DNA of 64,000 nt from CAZNLL01 sp964573885. Lineage in GTDB: Bacteria; Desulfobacterota; DSM-4660; Desulfatiglandales; Desulfatiglandaceae. The first letter of the stretch is position 1; the number at the start of each line of letters is the position of its first letter. The stretch covers positions 6,398 through 70,397 of the forward strand of contig CAZNLL010000004.1 of the NCBI GenBank assembly GCA_964573885.1, given 5' to 3'. Made by a program: the position numbers and the translations under genes. Of the stretch, positions 24,134 through 33,900 are shown piece by piece. The notes under the pieces were generated by a model, which saw nothing but the letters and a program-made list of their open reading frames with translations, was not told the DNA's origin and did not search any database.

Positions 24134-24385
24134 ATGATTATCAGGACAGGCAAAGGTCAGTCATTCGATACAGACAGGGATTTGACAGCGCCGGAGCGCC
24201 ACGTCCTCCAGAAACTATTTGCCTGGGAAGCCATGGCTTCGAGTCTTGAGCAATTCAGGAGTAAGAAAAGGGAAGCTCTTCAAAAGGGCTGGAATAACTC
24301 CGGTCCCGTCAAAGAAAGTTCGGCCCTGAAGGTCATTATCATGGATATGGAAAAAAAGGTGGCGGCCCGACTCGACAAGGGCTAG
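24134..24385 (+). CDS. Small hypothetical protein
   Basis: An 83-residue charged, mostly helical protein of unknown family: RDLTAPERHVLQKLFAWE, then EQFRSKKREALQKGW. No cysteine, signal peptide or membrane segment. It stands 24 nt before the histidine kinase gene on the same strand and after the metF terminator, so it probably opens the signalling operon. No clear ribosome site precedes the ATG. The pattern of base use at third positions fits coding, which is why it is kept. Confidence 0.55.
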   Translation: MIIRTGKGQSFDTDRDLTAPERHVLQKLFAWEAMASSLEQFRSKKREALQKGWNNSGPVKESSALKVIIMDMEKKVAARLDKG

Positions 24386-24409
24386 TCTCCAGGGGGAGGT
24401 GCCATCCCG

Positions 24410-26377
24410 ATGAAATCCAAGGAACCCGTCCTGTTCACTGCCTCAAAGGCCTCGTCTCCCTTTTCCAAGGAGAAGCAGGCCTTTACCCCCTTATATGTGG
24501 CCGTGGTGGGAGGAGGCAGGGCCTGTCACGATCTTCTCAGGAACAGCCGCCAAGGACGCCTGGAGAGCCTTAATATGAGTATTGTGGCTGTGGCCAGCAC
24601 CAACCCCCATGCCCCGGGTTTCCTGTATGCCAAAGAACACAATATCTATACCACCACCGACTATCATGAGCTCTACCGTATTGAGCGGTTGAACCTGATC
24701 TTGGAACTCACCGGCTCTTTGGAAGTCATGGAAGACCTCCTTCGGACCAAGCCCCCGGGTGTTTCCCTCATCGACCACCGCGCTGCAAGGCTCCTCTGGG
24801 TCCCCCTCCTGAAAGAGGCGGCGGAAAGCGAGCTCAAGAGCCTCCTCCTCTACCACAAAAAGACCAGGGAACACACCCAGATCATCCTGGACTCCCTGCC
24901 CTACCGGCTCATGGTGGTGAACCCCGACAAAACCATCAACATGGTGAACCGCACCTTCCTCAAAGAGCGGGGACTGCGTTACGAGGATGTCCTCAACAAA
25001 CGTTGCTACGAGATAAGATACGGTTTAGACAGGCCTTGCGGGGAACTGGGAATGGCCTGTTACCTGGACGAAGTCCGGAAGCACGGACAGGTCATCAGCA
25101 CCATTCACGAGGTCAACGGCAAGGACGGGGAGGAACGCTTTGATGTCATCACCGTTTCCCCCATTTATGATGAAGAGGGCCACATCCTTCAACTCCTGGA
25201 GACGTCGCGGGATGTCACCCAGAGGATCAAGTTTCAGCGGGAGGCCCAGAAATCCAGTATATTTCTCCAGAATGTCATCCAGAGCACGGTGGACGGGATT
25301 GTGGTGGTGGACACCAAGGGTAATGTGCTCATCTTCAATGAAGGCATGGAACGGCTTACCGGATATACGGCCCAGGAGATCATGGAACACGGCCACCTGA
25401 GCAGTTTTTACAATATTGACGTGGCCAAAGAAAACATGAGAAAGATGCGGAGCGACCAGCATGGGCCGGAGGGGAAACTCAATCCCACCAGCATGTCCAT
25501 TACCACCAAAACCGGAGAGGAGATACCGGTCACCCTTTCCGCCTCCTTGATTACCATTGACGGACAGGAGGTGGGCAGCGTGGGTGTGTTTACGGATATG
25601 CGTGAGGTCCTCCAGATGCGCAAAGAGCTGGAAGAGGCCCACCTCCAGCTTGTCCAGTCGGAAAAAATCGCGTCTGTGGGAAGGATGGCGGCAGGGGTGG
25701 CCCATGAAATCAACAACCCCCTCTCCGGGGTCCTCATCTATGCGGAACTTTTAAAGGAAAACCTCAAGGAAAAAAGTGAAGATATTGAAGATGTAGATGA
25801 AATCATCCATCAGACGCTCCGGTGCAAAAAGATTGTCTCCGAACTCCTGGAATTCAGTCGCCAATCCATCGGCAAGGCCACTTCCTTCAGCCTGGAGGAA
25901 TTGATTGATAAATGCCTGAACCTCCTTATCCACCAGGCCGCATTTCAGAATATAGAGGTGACAAAGAACATTGAGCCCCACATGCCCCATATGGTCGGGG
26001 ACATGGGGCAATTGCAACAGGTCTTCACCAACCTCTTCATCAATGCCTCGGATGCCATGGAAGGAGAAGGGCAACTGCATTTGGACGCGCGTTATGACCG
26101 GGAAAAGTCCCGGTTCATTATCAGCGTTTCCGATACGGGACCCGGCGTTCCCCTGGCCTTGAGGGATAAGATCTTTGACATCTTTTACACCACCAAACCG
26201 GTGGGCAAAGGCACAGGGCTGGGTTTGAGCATCTCCCAAAACATTATCAACCTCCATGGCGGCAGTCTCCGATTTGAGTGCCCTCCTTCAGGGGGGACCA
26301 CTTTTGTGATTCAATTGCCCCGTGAATCGGCGGAGTCCTCTGAACAAGAACCTGTTTTTATCGGATTGGATGAGTGA
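24410..26377 (+). CDS. PAS histidine kinase with N-terminal Rossmann-like domain
   Basis: A 655-residue soluble sensor kinase. Residues about 25-140 form a nucleotide-binding-like fold: PLYVAVVGGGRACHDLLR, then VAVASTNPHAPGF, LNLILELTGS and SLIDHRAARLLW, like the NAD- or CoA-binding start of dehydrogenases. Two PAS domains follow (LPYRLMVVNPDKTINMVN with FNEGMERLTGYTAQEI for the second), then HisKA with GVAHEINNPLSG (phosphoaccepting His about 432) and HATPase motifs VFTNLFINASDAM, DTGPGVP and GKGTGLGLSI. No membrane segment, so it senses a cytoplasmic signal; a redox cofactor or CoA compound would fit but is inference. Its stop overlaps the next gene. Confidence 0.9.
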   Translation: MKSKEPVLFTASKASSPFSKEKQAFTPLYVAVVGGGRACHDLLRNSRQGRLESLNMSIVAVASTNPHAPGFLYAKEHNIYTTTDYHELYRIERLNLILELTGSLEVMEDLLRTKPPGVSLIDHRAARLLWVPLLKEAAESELKSLLLYHKKTREHTQIILDSLPYRLMVVNPDKTINMVNRTFLKERGLRYEDVLNKRCYEIRYGLDRPCGELGMACYLDEVRKHGQVISTIHEVNGKDGEERFDVITVSPIYDEEGHILQLLETSRDVTQRIKFQREAQKSSIFLQNVIQSTVDGIVVVDTKGNVLIFNEGMERLTGYTAQEIMEHGHLSSFYNIDVAKENMRKMRSDQHGPEGKLNPTSMSITTKTGEEIPVTLSASLITIDGQEVGSVGVFTDMREVLQMRKELEEAHLQLVQSEKIASVGRMAAGVAHEINNPLSGVLIYAELLKENLKEKSEDIEDVDEIIHQTLRCKKIVSELLEFSRQSIGKATSFSLEELIDKCLNLLIHQAAFQNIEVTKNIEPHMPHMVGDMGQLQQVFTNLFINASDAMEGEGQLHLDARYDREKSRFIISVSDTGPGVPLALRDKIFDIFYTTKPVGKGTGLGLSISQNIINLHGGSLRFECPPSGGTTFVIQLPRESAESSEQEPVFIGLDE

Positions 26378-27846
26378 TGGACGAGACGATACGTATTCTG
26401 GTTGTAGACGATGAAAAGGTTGTAAGGGACGGGTGTGAGCGCGTGCTGGGCAGCAGGGGATACACCATCGTCATTGCGCAAAACGGCCAGGAAGCCCTGG
26501 AACTCCTGGCCGAGCAAAACCTGGATATCATCCTCCTCGACCTTAAGATGCCTGTTATGGGTGGGGAGGAGGTCCTCCAAATCACCCGGGAAAAATACCC
26601 CCATATTCCTGTCATCATCATCACGGGCCACGGGACCGTGGATACGGCCGTGGAATGCATGAAGAACGGGGCCTATGATTTCATCACCAAGCCCTTTCAG
26701 ATAGACCAGTTTCTTCTCACCGTGAAGAGGGCGGCGGAGAAAAGGCGCCTTGAGCAGAAAGCAAGACAGTTCGAAGAGGAAAATGTTCGAAATCTCTATG
26801 ATCTCAGCCTCGAAAAAAGCCGTCTCAAGACGGTCGTTAACCGGATGGCCAACGGTGTCATGGTTACCAACCGCAATCTGGAAGTGGTGCTCCATAACCC
26901 GGCCCTGGCCCGACTCATGGAAATAAGCAACCTCACCCAGGAGCCGACCCCCATTTCACGCATCGTCAACGACGAGAATCTGATCACCACCCTGAAGCAG
27001 ATCCAGAGCGGAGAGTCCCCAGAGGATGAGTCCGTTGCCCAGGAGATCCAGGCGGGGAAAAATGTGCTCAGGGCCATCTCGGCACCGGTTCTTGGACCCA
27101 ACAGGTCCGTATCGGGGACGGTGACCGTGCTTGAGGATATCACCCCCTTTAAACAACTGGATCAGATGAAATCCGACTTTGTGAACATGGTGGCCCATGA
27201 GCTCCGGAGTCCCCTCGTCTCCATGAGGCAGCTAAACAGCGTGCTTCTCGAAGGCCTGGCCGGTGACCTTGAAGATAAACAGAAGGACTTCGTGGCCAGG
27301 AGCACCAAAAAGATCGATGCCCTCCTCGATCTCATCAACGATCTCCTGGACGTGGCCAAGATCGAGGCGGGACAATATGTGCAGCACCAGGTACCCACGG
27401 ACATCGGCCCCATCATAGAGGAGACCGTGTCTCTCATGGAGCCCAGGGCCCGGGAACAGGGGGTCACCCTCAAGTCCTCCTGCCAAGACCTCAAACCCGT
27501 GCAGGCCGACCCCAAAAACATTGAAGAGATATTCAACAACCTCATTACCAACGCCATCAACTACTCCCCTGAGGGAGGCCAGGTGACCATCTCGGCCCAG
27601 GGCCGGGGCGAGTACATGGAGATCAAGGTCACAGACACGGGTATTGGAATCCCTGAGGAGGAAATGGGTAAGATTTTTGATAAATTCTACCGGGTCAAGC
27701 ATCCCAAGACCCGCCAGGTCATGGGGACGGGACTGGGGCTGGCCATAGTCAAGGGCATAGTGGAAGCCCACCAGGGAACCATTGAGGTGGACAGCAAGGT
27801 GGATCAGGGAACCACCTTTAGGATTCTCCTCCCCATGATCATCTGA
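26377..27846 (+). CDS. Hybrid receiver - PAS - histidine kinase
   Basis: A 489-residue soluble protein with a receiver domain first (VVDDEKVVRDGCE, phosphoacceptor Asp about 55 in LLDLKMPVMGG, TGHGTVDTA, then the lysine in FITKPFQ), a PAS-like middle (NGVMVTNRNLEVVLHNPALA), HisKA with MVAHELRSPLVS (His about 274) and HATPase (NLITNAINYSPEGG, DTGIGIPEEE, GTGLGLAIVKGI). The ATG overlaps the stop of the upstream kinase (TGATG), so the two are coupled. It probably takes phosphate from the first kinase and passes it on to the sigma-54 activator 8 nt downstream. Confidence 0.92.
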   Translation: MDETIRILVVDDEKVVRDGCERVLGSRGYTIVIAQNGQEALELLAEQNLDIILLDLKMPVMGGEEVLQITREKYPHIPVIIITGHGTVDTAVECMKNGAYDFITKPFQIDQFLLTVKRAAEKRRLEQKARQFEEENVRNLYDLSLEKSRLKTVVNRMANGVMVTNRNLEVVLHNPALARLMEISNLTQEPTPISRIVNDENLITTLKQIQSGESPEDESVAQEIQAGKNVLRAISAPVLGPNRSVSGTVTVLEDITPFKQLDQMKSDFVNMVAHELRSPLVSMRQLNSVLLEGLAGDLEDKQKDFVARSTKKIDALLDLINDLLDVAKIEAGQYVQHQVPTDIGPIIEETVSLMEPRAREQGVTLKSSCQDLKPVQADPKNIEEIFNNLITNAINYSPEGGQVTISAQGRGEYMEIKVTDTGIGIPEEEMGKIFDKFYRVKHPKTRQVMGTGLGLAIVKGIVEAHQGTIEVDSKVDQGTTFRILLPMII

Positions 27847-27854
27847 GACACACC

Positions 27855-29216
27855 ATGGCCAAGGCAAGAGAAATAGAGCAGGTTCTGGTGGTGGACGACG
27901 AATCGGTGGTGCGAACCGGTATCAGCCGGGCCCTCAATCAAAGGGGCATGACCACCACCCTGGCTGCCAGCGGCAAGGAGGCCCTTGACCTCTTGGAGGG
28001 CCAGGACTTTCAACTGGTCCTGCTGGATATCCGTATGTCCGACATTGACGGGATCGAGGTCCTCAAAATGATCCGGGCCCGATACCCCCAGACCGACGTG
28101 ATCATGATCACAGGATACCCCACCATCGATTCCGCGGTGCAGTGCGTCAAACTGGGGGCCTTGGACTACCTGGTCAAGCCTTTCCGCCTGGATGACCTGG
28201 AGGCCGCGCTGAAAAAGGTAGGCCCAAGGGCGGGAGAAGCCCGGAATGCCTCTGTAGGCCGAAAAGGCCTCAAGATCGATTCCAATAAGGATCTCATCAT
28301 CGGCCAGGGCCGCCCCATGAAAAAGATCTTTGACAAGATCCTGAAAGTGGCCCCTACAGACAGTACCGTTCTCATCACCGGTGAAAGCGGCACGGGCAAG
28401 GAACTGGTGGCCCGGGCCATTCATGCCAAAAGCCTTCGAAATGCCAGGGAGTTCGTGGCTGTAGATTGTTCATCTCTGGTGGAGACCCTCCTTGAGAGTG
28501 AGCTCTTCGGCCATGTGAAAGGATCTTTTACCGGGGCCCTTCAAACCAAACATGGCCTTTTTGAACTGGCCAACCACGGGACCTTCTTTTTTGATGAAAT
28601 CGCCAACTTGAGTCTGAAAATACAGGCCAAGCTCTTGAGGGTGGTTCAAGAGCGAGAATTCATGAAAGTGGGCGATCAAAAAAAGATCAAGCTGGATATC
28701 CGTATCATATCGGCCTCCAACAAGAATCTGGAAGACTCGGTGCGTTCAGGCGAATTCAGAGAGGACCTCTATTACCGGTTGAGCGTGGTACCCATCGATC
28801 TCCCCCCGCTCCGGAAAAGAAAGGAAGACATCCCCCTGCTCTTCCATCATTTCCTCGAGAAGTGTTGCAACCGGATCAAAAGGTCTGTGCCCGAGGTCTC
28901 GGACGAGGCCATGGAAATCCTCCAGGAGTATAACTGGCCGGGCAATGTCAGGGAGCTTGAGCACACCATAGAGCGCATCCTTATCCTGGAGGACACAGAT
29001 AAGATCAGGCCCACGGACCTGCCGGCCTTTATTTCCCAAAGGCAGGGGGAATTTCAGATGTTTTCCGAGGATCCCCTCACCCTGGAAGAATTGGAGAAAA
29101 AATATATCCGCTTTGTGCTTCGCCGCACTAAGGGAAAAAAGAAAAAGAGCGCCGACATCCTGGGGATCAACCGCAAGACCTTAGGCATGAAGATCAAAAA
29201 ATACGGCCTCTATTAA
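27855..29216 (+). CDS. NtrC-family sigma-54-dependent response regulator
   Basis: A 453-residue transcription activator. Receiver (VVDDESVVRTGIS, Asp about 58 in LLDIRMSDIDG, YLVKPFRLDD), AAA+ domain with Walker A GESGTGKE (about 176), the sigma-54 contact loop as GSFTGA (about 223) in place of the usual GAFTGA, Walker B TFFFDEIANL, and the arginine-rich FREDLYYRLSVVPIDLPPLR. The C-terminal Fis-type helix-turn-helix (KKKSADILGINRKTLGMKIK) binds DNA. It closes a three-gene signalling operon. A sigma-54-type promoter stands 307 nt downstream, in front of the selenoprotein operon, which makes that operon the likely target. Confidence 0.94.
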   Translation: MAKAREIEQVLVVDDESVVRTGISRALNQRGMTTTLAASGKEALDLLEGQDFQLVLLDIRMSDIDGIEVLKMIRARYPQTDVIMITGYPTIDSAVQCVKLGALDYLVKPFRLDDLEAALKKVGPRAGEARNASVGRKGLKIDSNKDLIIGQGRPMKKIFDKILKVAPTDSTVLITGESGTGKELVARAIHAKSLRNAREFVAVDCSSLVETLLESELFGHVKGSFTGALQTKHGLFELANHGTFFFDEIANLSLKIQAKLLRVVQEREFMKVGDQKKIKLDIRIISASNKNLEDSVRSGEFREDLYYRLSVVPIDLPPLRKRKEDIPLLFHHFLEKCCNRIKRSVPEVSDEAMEILQEYNWPGNVRELEHTIERILILEDTDKIRPTDLPAFISQRQGEFQMFSEDPLTLEELEKKYIRFVLRRTKGKKKKSADILGINRKTLGMKIKKYGLY

Positions 29217-29628
29217 AGAAATTAACGGGATATTTCGTATCATTTGTTACTTTTTTACCCTTTTGACCAATTTTCCCTGTTTCCAGAGACTTATGAGGCA
29301 AATCCCGCCTTTTTGTTACAAAATACCCCATCCGACCCAATTTCTTCCAGGCCTTTATCATGGCCGCCAGACCCCTGCCCTTCTCGGATCCCACCCGATG
29401 CCCCAATCCGGAGGATTGCTTTTTTTCCACGCAAATTGAAGGGTTTATTCCCGTGGGGCACAAGGCGCTCCAGGCCTTTGCCGATACAAAATCGGGCGGT
29501 TAGACCCGGACCGAGGGGCTCAGGCATGAACCTTGCTCCTTACTCAGGCCATTGGGATCTTTTCCTTAACACCCAGGAAAAGGACAGGACAACCCCTACT
29601 GTCTTACGAGAGAGAAATCCAGGGTGCT
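29217..29628. other. Regulatory gap between sigma-54 activator and locus 2
   Basis: 412 nt without a supportable gene. A/T-rich at the start (ATTAACGGGATATTTCG), then neutral. It contains the sigma-54-type promoter described separately. About 300 nt lie between the activator stop and the promoter, room for upstream activator sites, but no clear dyad repeat was picked out. A longer reading of the receiver gene could start at 29533 but has no ribosome site. Confidence 0.5.
29522..29537 (+). promoter_or_regulatory. Sigma-54 (RpoN) promoter candidate
   Basis: AGGCATGAACCTTGCT matches the consensus TGGCACGRNNNTTGCW at 14 of 16 positions. The invariant GG (29523-29524) and GC (29535-29536) are exactly 10 nt apart, as required. 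Transcription would begin at about 29548, 80 nt before the receiver gene that opens the selenoprotein operon. The gene just upstream encodes a sigma-54 activator. Confidence 0.65.
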
Positions 29629-30003
29629 ATGAACGATGAAAAGACCGTTCTTATTGCTGAGCCAATGGAGAATATCGCCTCCCAACTCGGCCCTTTTTTG
29701 ACCACAAGGGAGTTTACTACTATCCAGGTCAGGACCTTAAAAGAAACCCTTCTCACCCTTCAAACCCAGCGGGTCCATGTGCTGGTCCTGGATGCAGACC
29801 TCCTGCAAGAGGACTGCGGCTTCATTTCGATCATAAAAGGGATGGAGCCGGAGCTCCCCATTATCATCTCAGCGGAAACCAACACCCCGGAGTTTGAGGC
29901 CAAGGTGCGGCAGGAACGGATTTTCTATTATCACATCAAGTCCTTTGGTACTCAGGAGCTTGAGATGGCCATCTCGAACGCGCTTAATAAGTCATTCCAC
30001 TAG
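29629..30003 (+). CDS. Receiver-like regulatory protein
   Basis: A 124-residue single-domain protein with a receiver-like fold: VLIAEPMENIASQLGPFL, then VHVLVLDADLLQEDCGF and ELPIIISAE. The usual double acidic pair near the N-terminus is replaced (AEP), and the phosphoacceptor region reads LVLDADLL, so phosphorylation is uncertain; it may be a degenerate receiver. The start at 29629 (MNDEKTV) is chosen for fold completeness, with AGGG 5 nt ahead. It is the first gene after the sigma-54 promoter and lies 16 nt before the MetF-like gene. Confidence 0.72.
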   Translation: MNDEKTVLIAEPMENIASQLGPFLTTREFTTIQVRTLKETLLTLQTQRVHVLVLDADLLQEDCGFISIIKGMEPELPIIISAETNTPEFEAKVRQERIFYYHIKSFGTQELEMAISNALNKSFH

Positions 30004-30019
30004 CCTGGAGGAGCCCACT

Positions 30020-30895
30020 ATGCCGTTACAGGACAAGGTCAAATCCGGTGAATTTGTGATCCTGGGAGAATTCGAACCGCCCAAGGGGGCCGACTTCTCC
30101 GAGTTCTTGCGGAACGCCAATCAGGTCAAGGGACGCCTGGATGCCTTGCTGGTCCCGGAAATGGCCAACGCCGTGATGAAGGCCAGCTCTCTGGGGGGAT
30201 GTGCCTTTTTAAAGGAGCACGGTTTTGAGAGCCTGATGCAGATCTGCTGCCGCGACCGTAACCGGCTGGCCCTTCAGGCCGACATCCTGGCCGCAGCCGC
30301 CCTGGGCATATCAAACCTTATGGTTGTACCGGGCGAGGATATCCGTTACGGGGACCATCCCCAGGCACGGCCGGTGAACGATGTTGACCTCATTAGCCTC
30401 ATCGAGGTCATTGGGGGCCTTTCAAGAGGCAAAGACATGGCCGGGGTTGAACTGAGGGGCGCCCCGGCCTTTTTCTTGGGGGCCAGCATCAATGCGGGCG
30501 CCCTGGGCGGGGCCTTGGATATCGAGCTCGAGAACATGGACAAGATGATTAAAGGGGGGATCCGGTATGTGATCACCCCGCCGGTCTTTGATCTTCACCA
30601 GTTCCAGAGCTTTGCCAAAAGGGTGGACACAAGCCGGGTCGCCCTTATTCCCACGGTCCTCCTTTTGAAATCCGCCGGCATGGCCCGGTACATTGATCGG
30701 AACATCCGGCACATCTCCATCCCCGCCGATACCATCAGGCAAATCCAAAAGGCGCCTGACAAGCTGAAAAAGTGTATCCAGATTGCGGCGGAACTGGTCA
30801 CCCAATTAAAAGACATAGGCATGGCCGGGGTCATGCTCTCCACCGTGGGCTGGGAGGACAAGCTCCCCCAGATCCTTGATACGGCAAAATTATAG
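30020..30895 (+). CDS. Divergent MetF-like protein
   Basis: A 291-residue TIM-barrel protein of the methylenetetrahydrofolate reductase superfamily. It keeps the N-terminal glutamate (LGEFEPPKGADF) and the strongly conserved CCRDRNRLALQADILA, but differs where the two true MetF proteins here agree: NVTDNQ / NITDNQ becomes LVPEMAN, and CLSGDHQ becomes VVPGEDI. The folate or flavin contacts may therefore differ, and the reaction is open. The start (MPLQDKVKSGEF) has GGAGGAG 6 nt ahead. It sits between the receiver and the first selenoprotein hdrA, 14 nt before the latter, so it belongs to the same operon. Confidence 0.82.
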   Translation: MPLQDKVKSGEFVILGEFEPPKGADFSEFLRNANQVKGRLDALLVPEMANAVMKASSLGGCAFLKEHGFESLMQICCRDRNRLALQADILAAAALGISNLMVVPGEDIRYGDHPQARPVNDVDLISLIEVIGGLSRGKDMAGVELRGAPAFFLGASINAGALGGALDIELENMDKMIKGGIRYVITPPVFDLHQFQSFAKRVDTSRVALIPTVLLLKSAGMARYIDRNIRHISIPADTIRQIQKAPDKLKKCIQIAAELVTQLKDIGMAGVMLSTVGWEDKLPQILDTAKL

Positions 30896-30909
30896 AAGGG
30901 ACGAGACAT

Positions 30910-33900
30910 ATGGACAAGGGACACTCTCCGGATCTGCTAGGTTCGGCCCTGGTTGTAGGCGGCGGGATTACGGGGCTTCAATCGGCCCTGGATCTGGCCG
31001 ACTCGGGCTACTATGTGTATCTTGTGGAAAAGACGCCCGCCATCGGCGGGGTCATGGCCCAGCTGGACAAGACCTTCCCCACCAATGATTGTGCCATGTG
31101 AATCCTCTCGCCCAAACTGGTCGAGGTCGGCCGGCACATGAACATTGAACTCCTCACTCTTTCGGAAGTCACCGGGGTGGAGGGGAGCAAGGGGCACTTC
31201 AAGGTCACCGTCAAGAAATCCCCCCGGTACGTGGACGTGGATAAGTGTATCGCCTGCGGCATCTGCGCCGAAAAGTGCCCCGCCAAGACGGATGATGAAT
31301 ACAATGAGGGGCTGACCACCCGGAAGGCGGCCTACTTGCCCTACGCCCAGGCCGTACCCCTCAAATACACCCTGGACCCGGACCGATGCATCTATTTTAA
31401 GAAGGGCAAGTGCAGGGCCTGCGAGAAATTCTGCCCTGCAGGGGCCATCAATCTGGATGACCAGGAAGAGATCCTTGAGATCGATGTGGGCTCCATCATA
31501 CTCACCGGAGGGTTTCGTCCCTTTGATCCCTCCCTTTTTGACACTTATGGGTATACGGCCCTGCCCAACGTGATCACCAGCATGGAATATGAGCGCATTC
31601 TTTCGGCCGGCGGCCCTTATGCCGGGCATGTGGTCCGACTCTCGGACCAAAAGGAGGCCAAGCGGATCGCGTGGCTCCAGTGTGTGGGCTCCCGGGAGAC
31701 CAACCAGTGCGACAACCCTTACTGCTCGGCCGTTTGCTGTATGTATGCCATCAAGGAAGCCCTCATATCCAAGGAGCATGTGGGAGAGGGCTTTTCCGGA
31801 ACCGTCTTTCACATGGACGTGCGGACCCATGGCAAGGACTTTGAGCGCTACTATGAACGGGCCAAGGCGGAAGGCATACGTTTTGTCCGGACCAGGGTCC
31901 ACACCGTGGACCAGGTGGATGAAAGCGGGACCCTGCGTATCGGTTACGTTGAGGAATCAGGGAACATGAAGGAAGAGGAATTTGACCTGGTGGTCCTCTC
32001 CGTCGGCATGGAACCCGAGCCCTCGGCCGTGAACATGGCCCGAGACATGGGCTTGGACATCACCAAAGACCGCTTTGTGGCCACGGACGACTTCTCTCCC
32101 GTGTCAACGTCCTTGCCCGGGGTTTACGCCGCCGGGGTCTTGGCGGGGTGCAAGGACATTCCCCAATCCGTGACCGAGGCCAGCGCCGCCGCATGCGCAT
32201 CGGCCACCGCCCTGGCCGAGGCCCGGGGAGAACTCATTAAGGAGAAAACCTTTCCCCAGGAACGGGAGGTGGCCCAGGAAGAACCCCGGGTGGGGGTATT
32301 TGTCTGCAATTGTGGCACCAACATCGGCGGTTTTGCCGACGTCCCGGCCATTGCACGCTATGCGGAGACCCTCCCCAACGTGGTCTACGTGGAGGAGAAC
32401 CTCTTCACCTGCAGCCAGGATACCCAGGATAAACTTGTTGAGGTGATCAGAGAACAAAACCTGAACCGGATCGTGGTAGCGGCCTGCACCCCCGCCACCC
32501 ACGAGGCCCTTTTTCAGGAAACCTTGCGCAACGCTGGTCTCAACGAAAATCTTTTTGAAATGGCCAACATCCGGAACCAGTGCACATGGGTCCACTCCAA
32601 TGACCGGGAGCAGGCCACGGAAAAGGCCAAGGACCTGACCAGAATGGCGGTGGCAAAGGCCTCCCTACTCGAGCCCATCCCGGACCTGACCGTCGACATT
32701 GACCGCCACACTCTCATCATAGGGGGAGGACTTTCAGGCATGACCGCCGCCCTGCACCTGGCGGATCAGGGCTTCGCCGCCACCATCGTGGAAAGGTCCA
32801 ACACCTTGGGGGGCATGGCCCGGGAGATCGCCGAAACCTGGAAGGGCGAGGAAATGGCCCCATACCTCTCCCAACGGGTAAAAAGGGTGGAAGATCATCC
32901 CCGCCTGGAGGTGTTGCTCAATGCCGAGGTCACGGGATCCGCCGGTTTTGTGGGTAACTTTGAGACGGAAGTCCTCGCAGCGGGCCAAGCAAAGACCATC
33001 AAGCACGGCGTCACCATCATAGCCACAGGGGCCCAGGCCTCCTCCACAGAGGAATATCTCTACGGCAAGAGTCCCCGAGTCACCCGGTGGCATGAACTGG
33101 AACAGGACCAGGAAAGACTCCGCCAGGCCCTGAGCGTCGCCTTTATCCTCTGCGTGGGATCCCGGGACCAAAACAGGCCTTATTGCTCCAGGCTCTGCTG
33201 CACCGCCTCCATCAAGCAGGCCATTGAACTCAAAAAGGATAATCCCTCAAGGGAGGTCTACATCCTGTACCGGGACATCCGGACTTACGGTGAAAGGGAG
33301 GCCCTTTACCGGGAAGCCAGGGAAAGGGGGGTGATCTTTCTCCGTTACGACCTTGACAGGAAACCGCTTGTCCGGGAGTCGGATGAAGGCCTCGAGATCA
33401 GCGTGTTTGATCCCATCCTCCAGAGAGACCTGCTCATTAAGGCGGACCTCATCAACCTGGCCACCGCCATTGAGCCCAAGGGGCACGAGGACCTGGCCCA
33501 TCATTTCAAACTTCCCTTGAATGAAGACGGCTTTTTTATCGAGGCCCACGCCAAGCTGAGGCCCGTTGACTTTGCCAATGACGGGCTTTTCCTCTGCGGC
33601 ATGGCCCAGTACCCAAAACCCGTGGATGAGAGCGTGGCCCAGGCCATGGCCGCCGCCAGCAGAGCCGCGGTGGTTCTCTCCAAGCCCTCCATCAAGGTTT
33701 CCCCCCTTGTCTCTCAAGTGGACAGGGAAAAATGCATCGGATGCGGCCTTTGCGCCGAGGTCTGCCGCTTCGGAGGGCTTGTTATGGAAGAGGTTGAGGG
33801 CGTGGGGTATCGGGCAAAAAACATCCCCGCCTCATGTAAGGGATGTGGCCTGTGCGCGGCATCCTGCCCTCAGAGGGCCATTGACATGCTTCACTTCAGG

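Noticed and set aside
31099..31101. Reading the TGA codons at 31099, 34157, 34905 and 37790 as true stops that make four pseudogenes
   Set aside because: All four fall exactly at Cys/Sec positions, the downstream frames are intact and highly conserved, and hairpins follow at SECIS distance in at least two. Random nonsense mutations would not do this.
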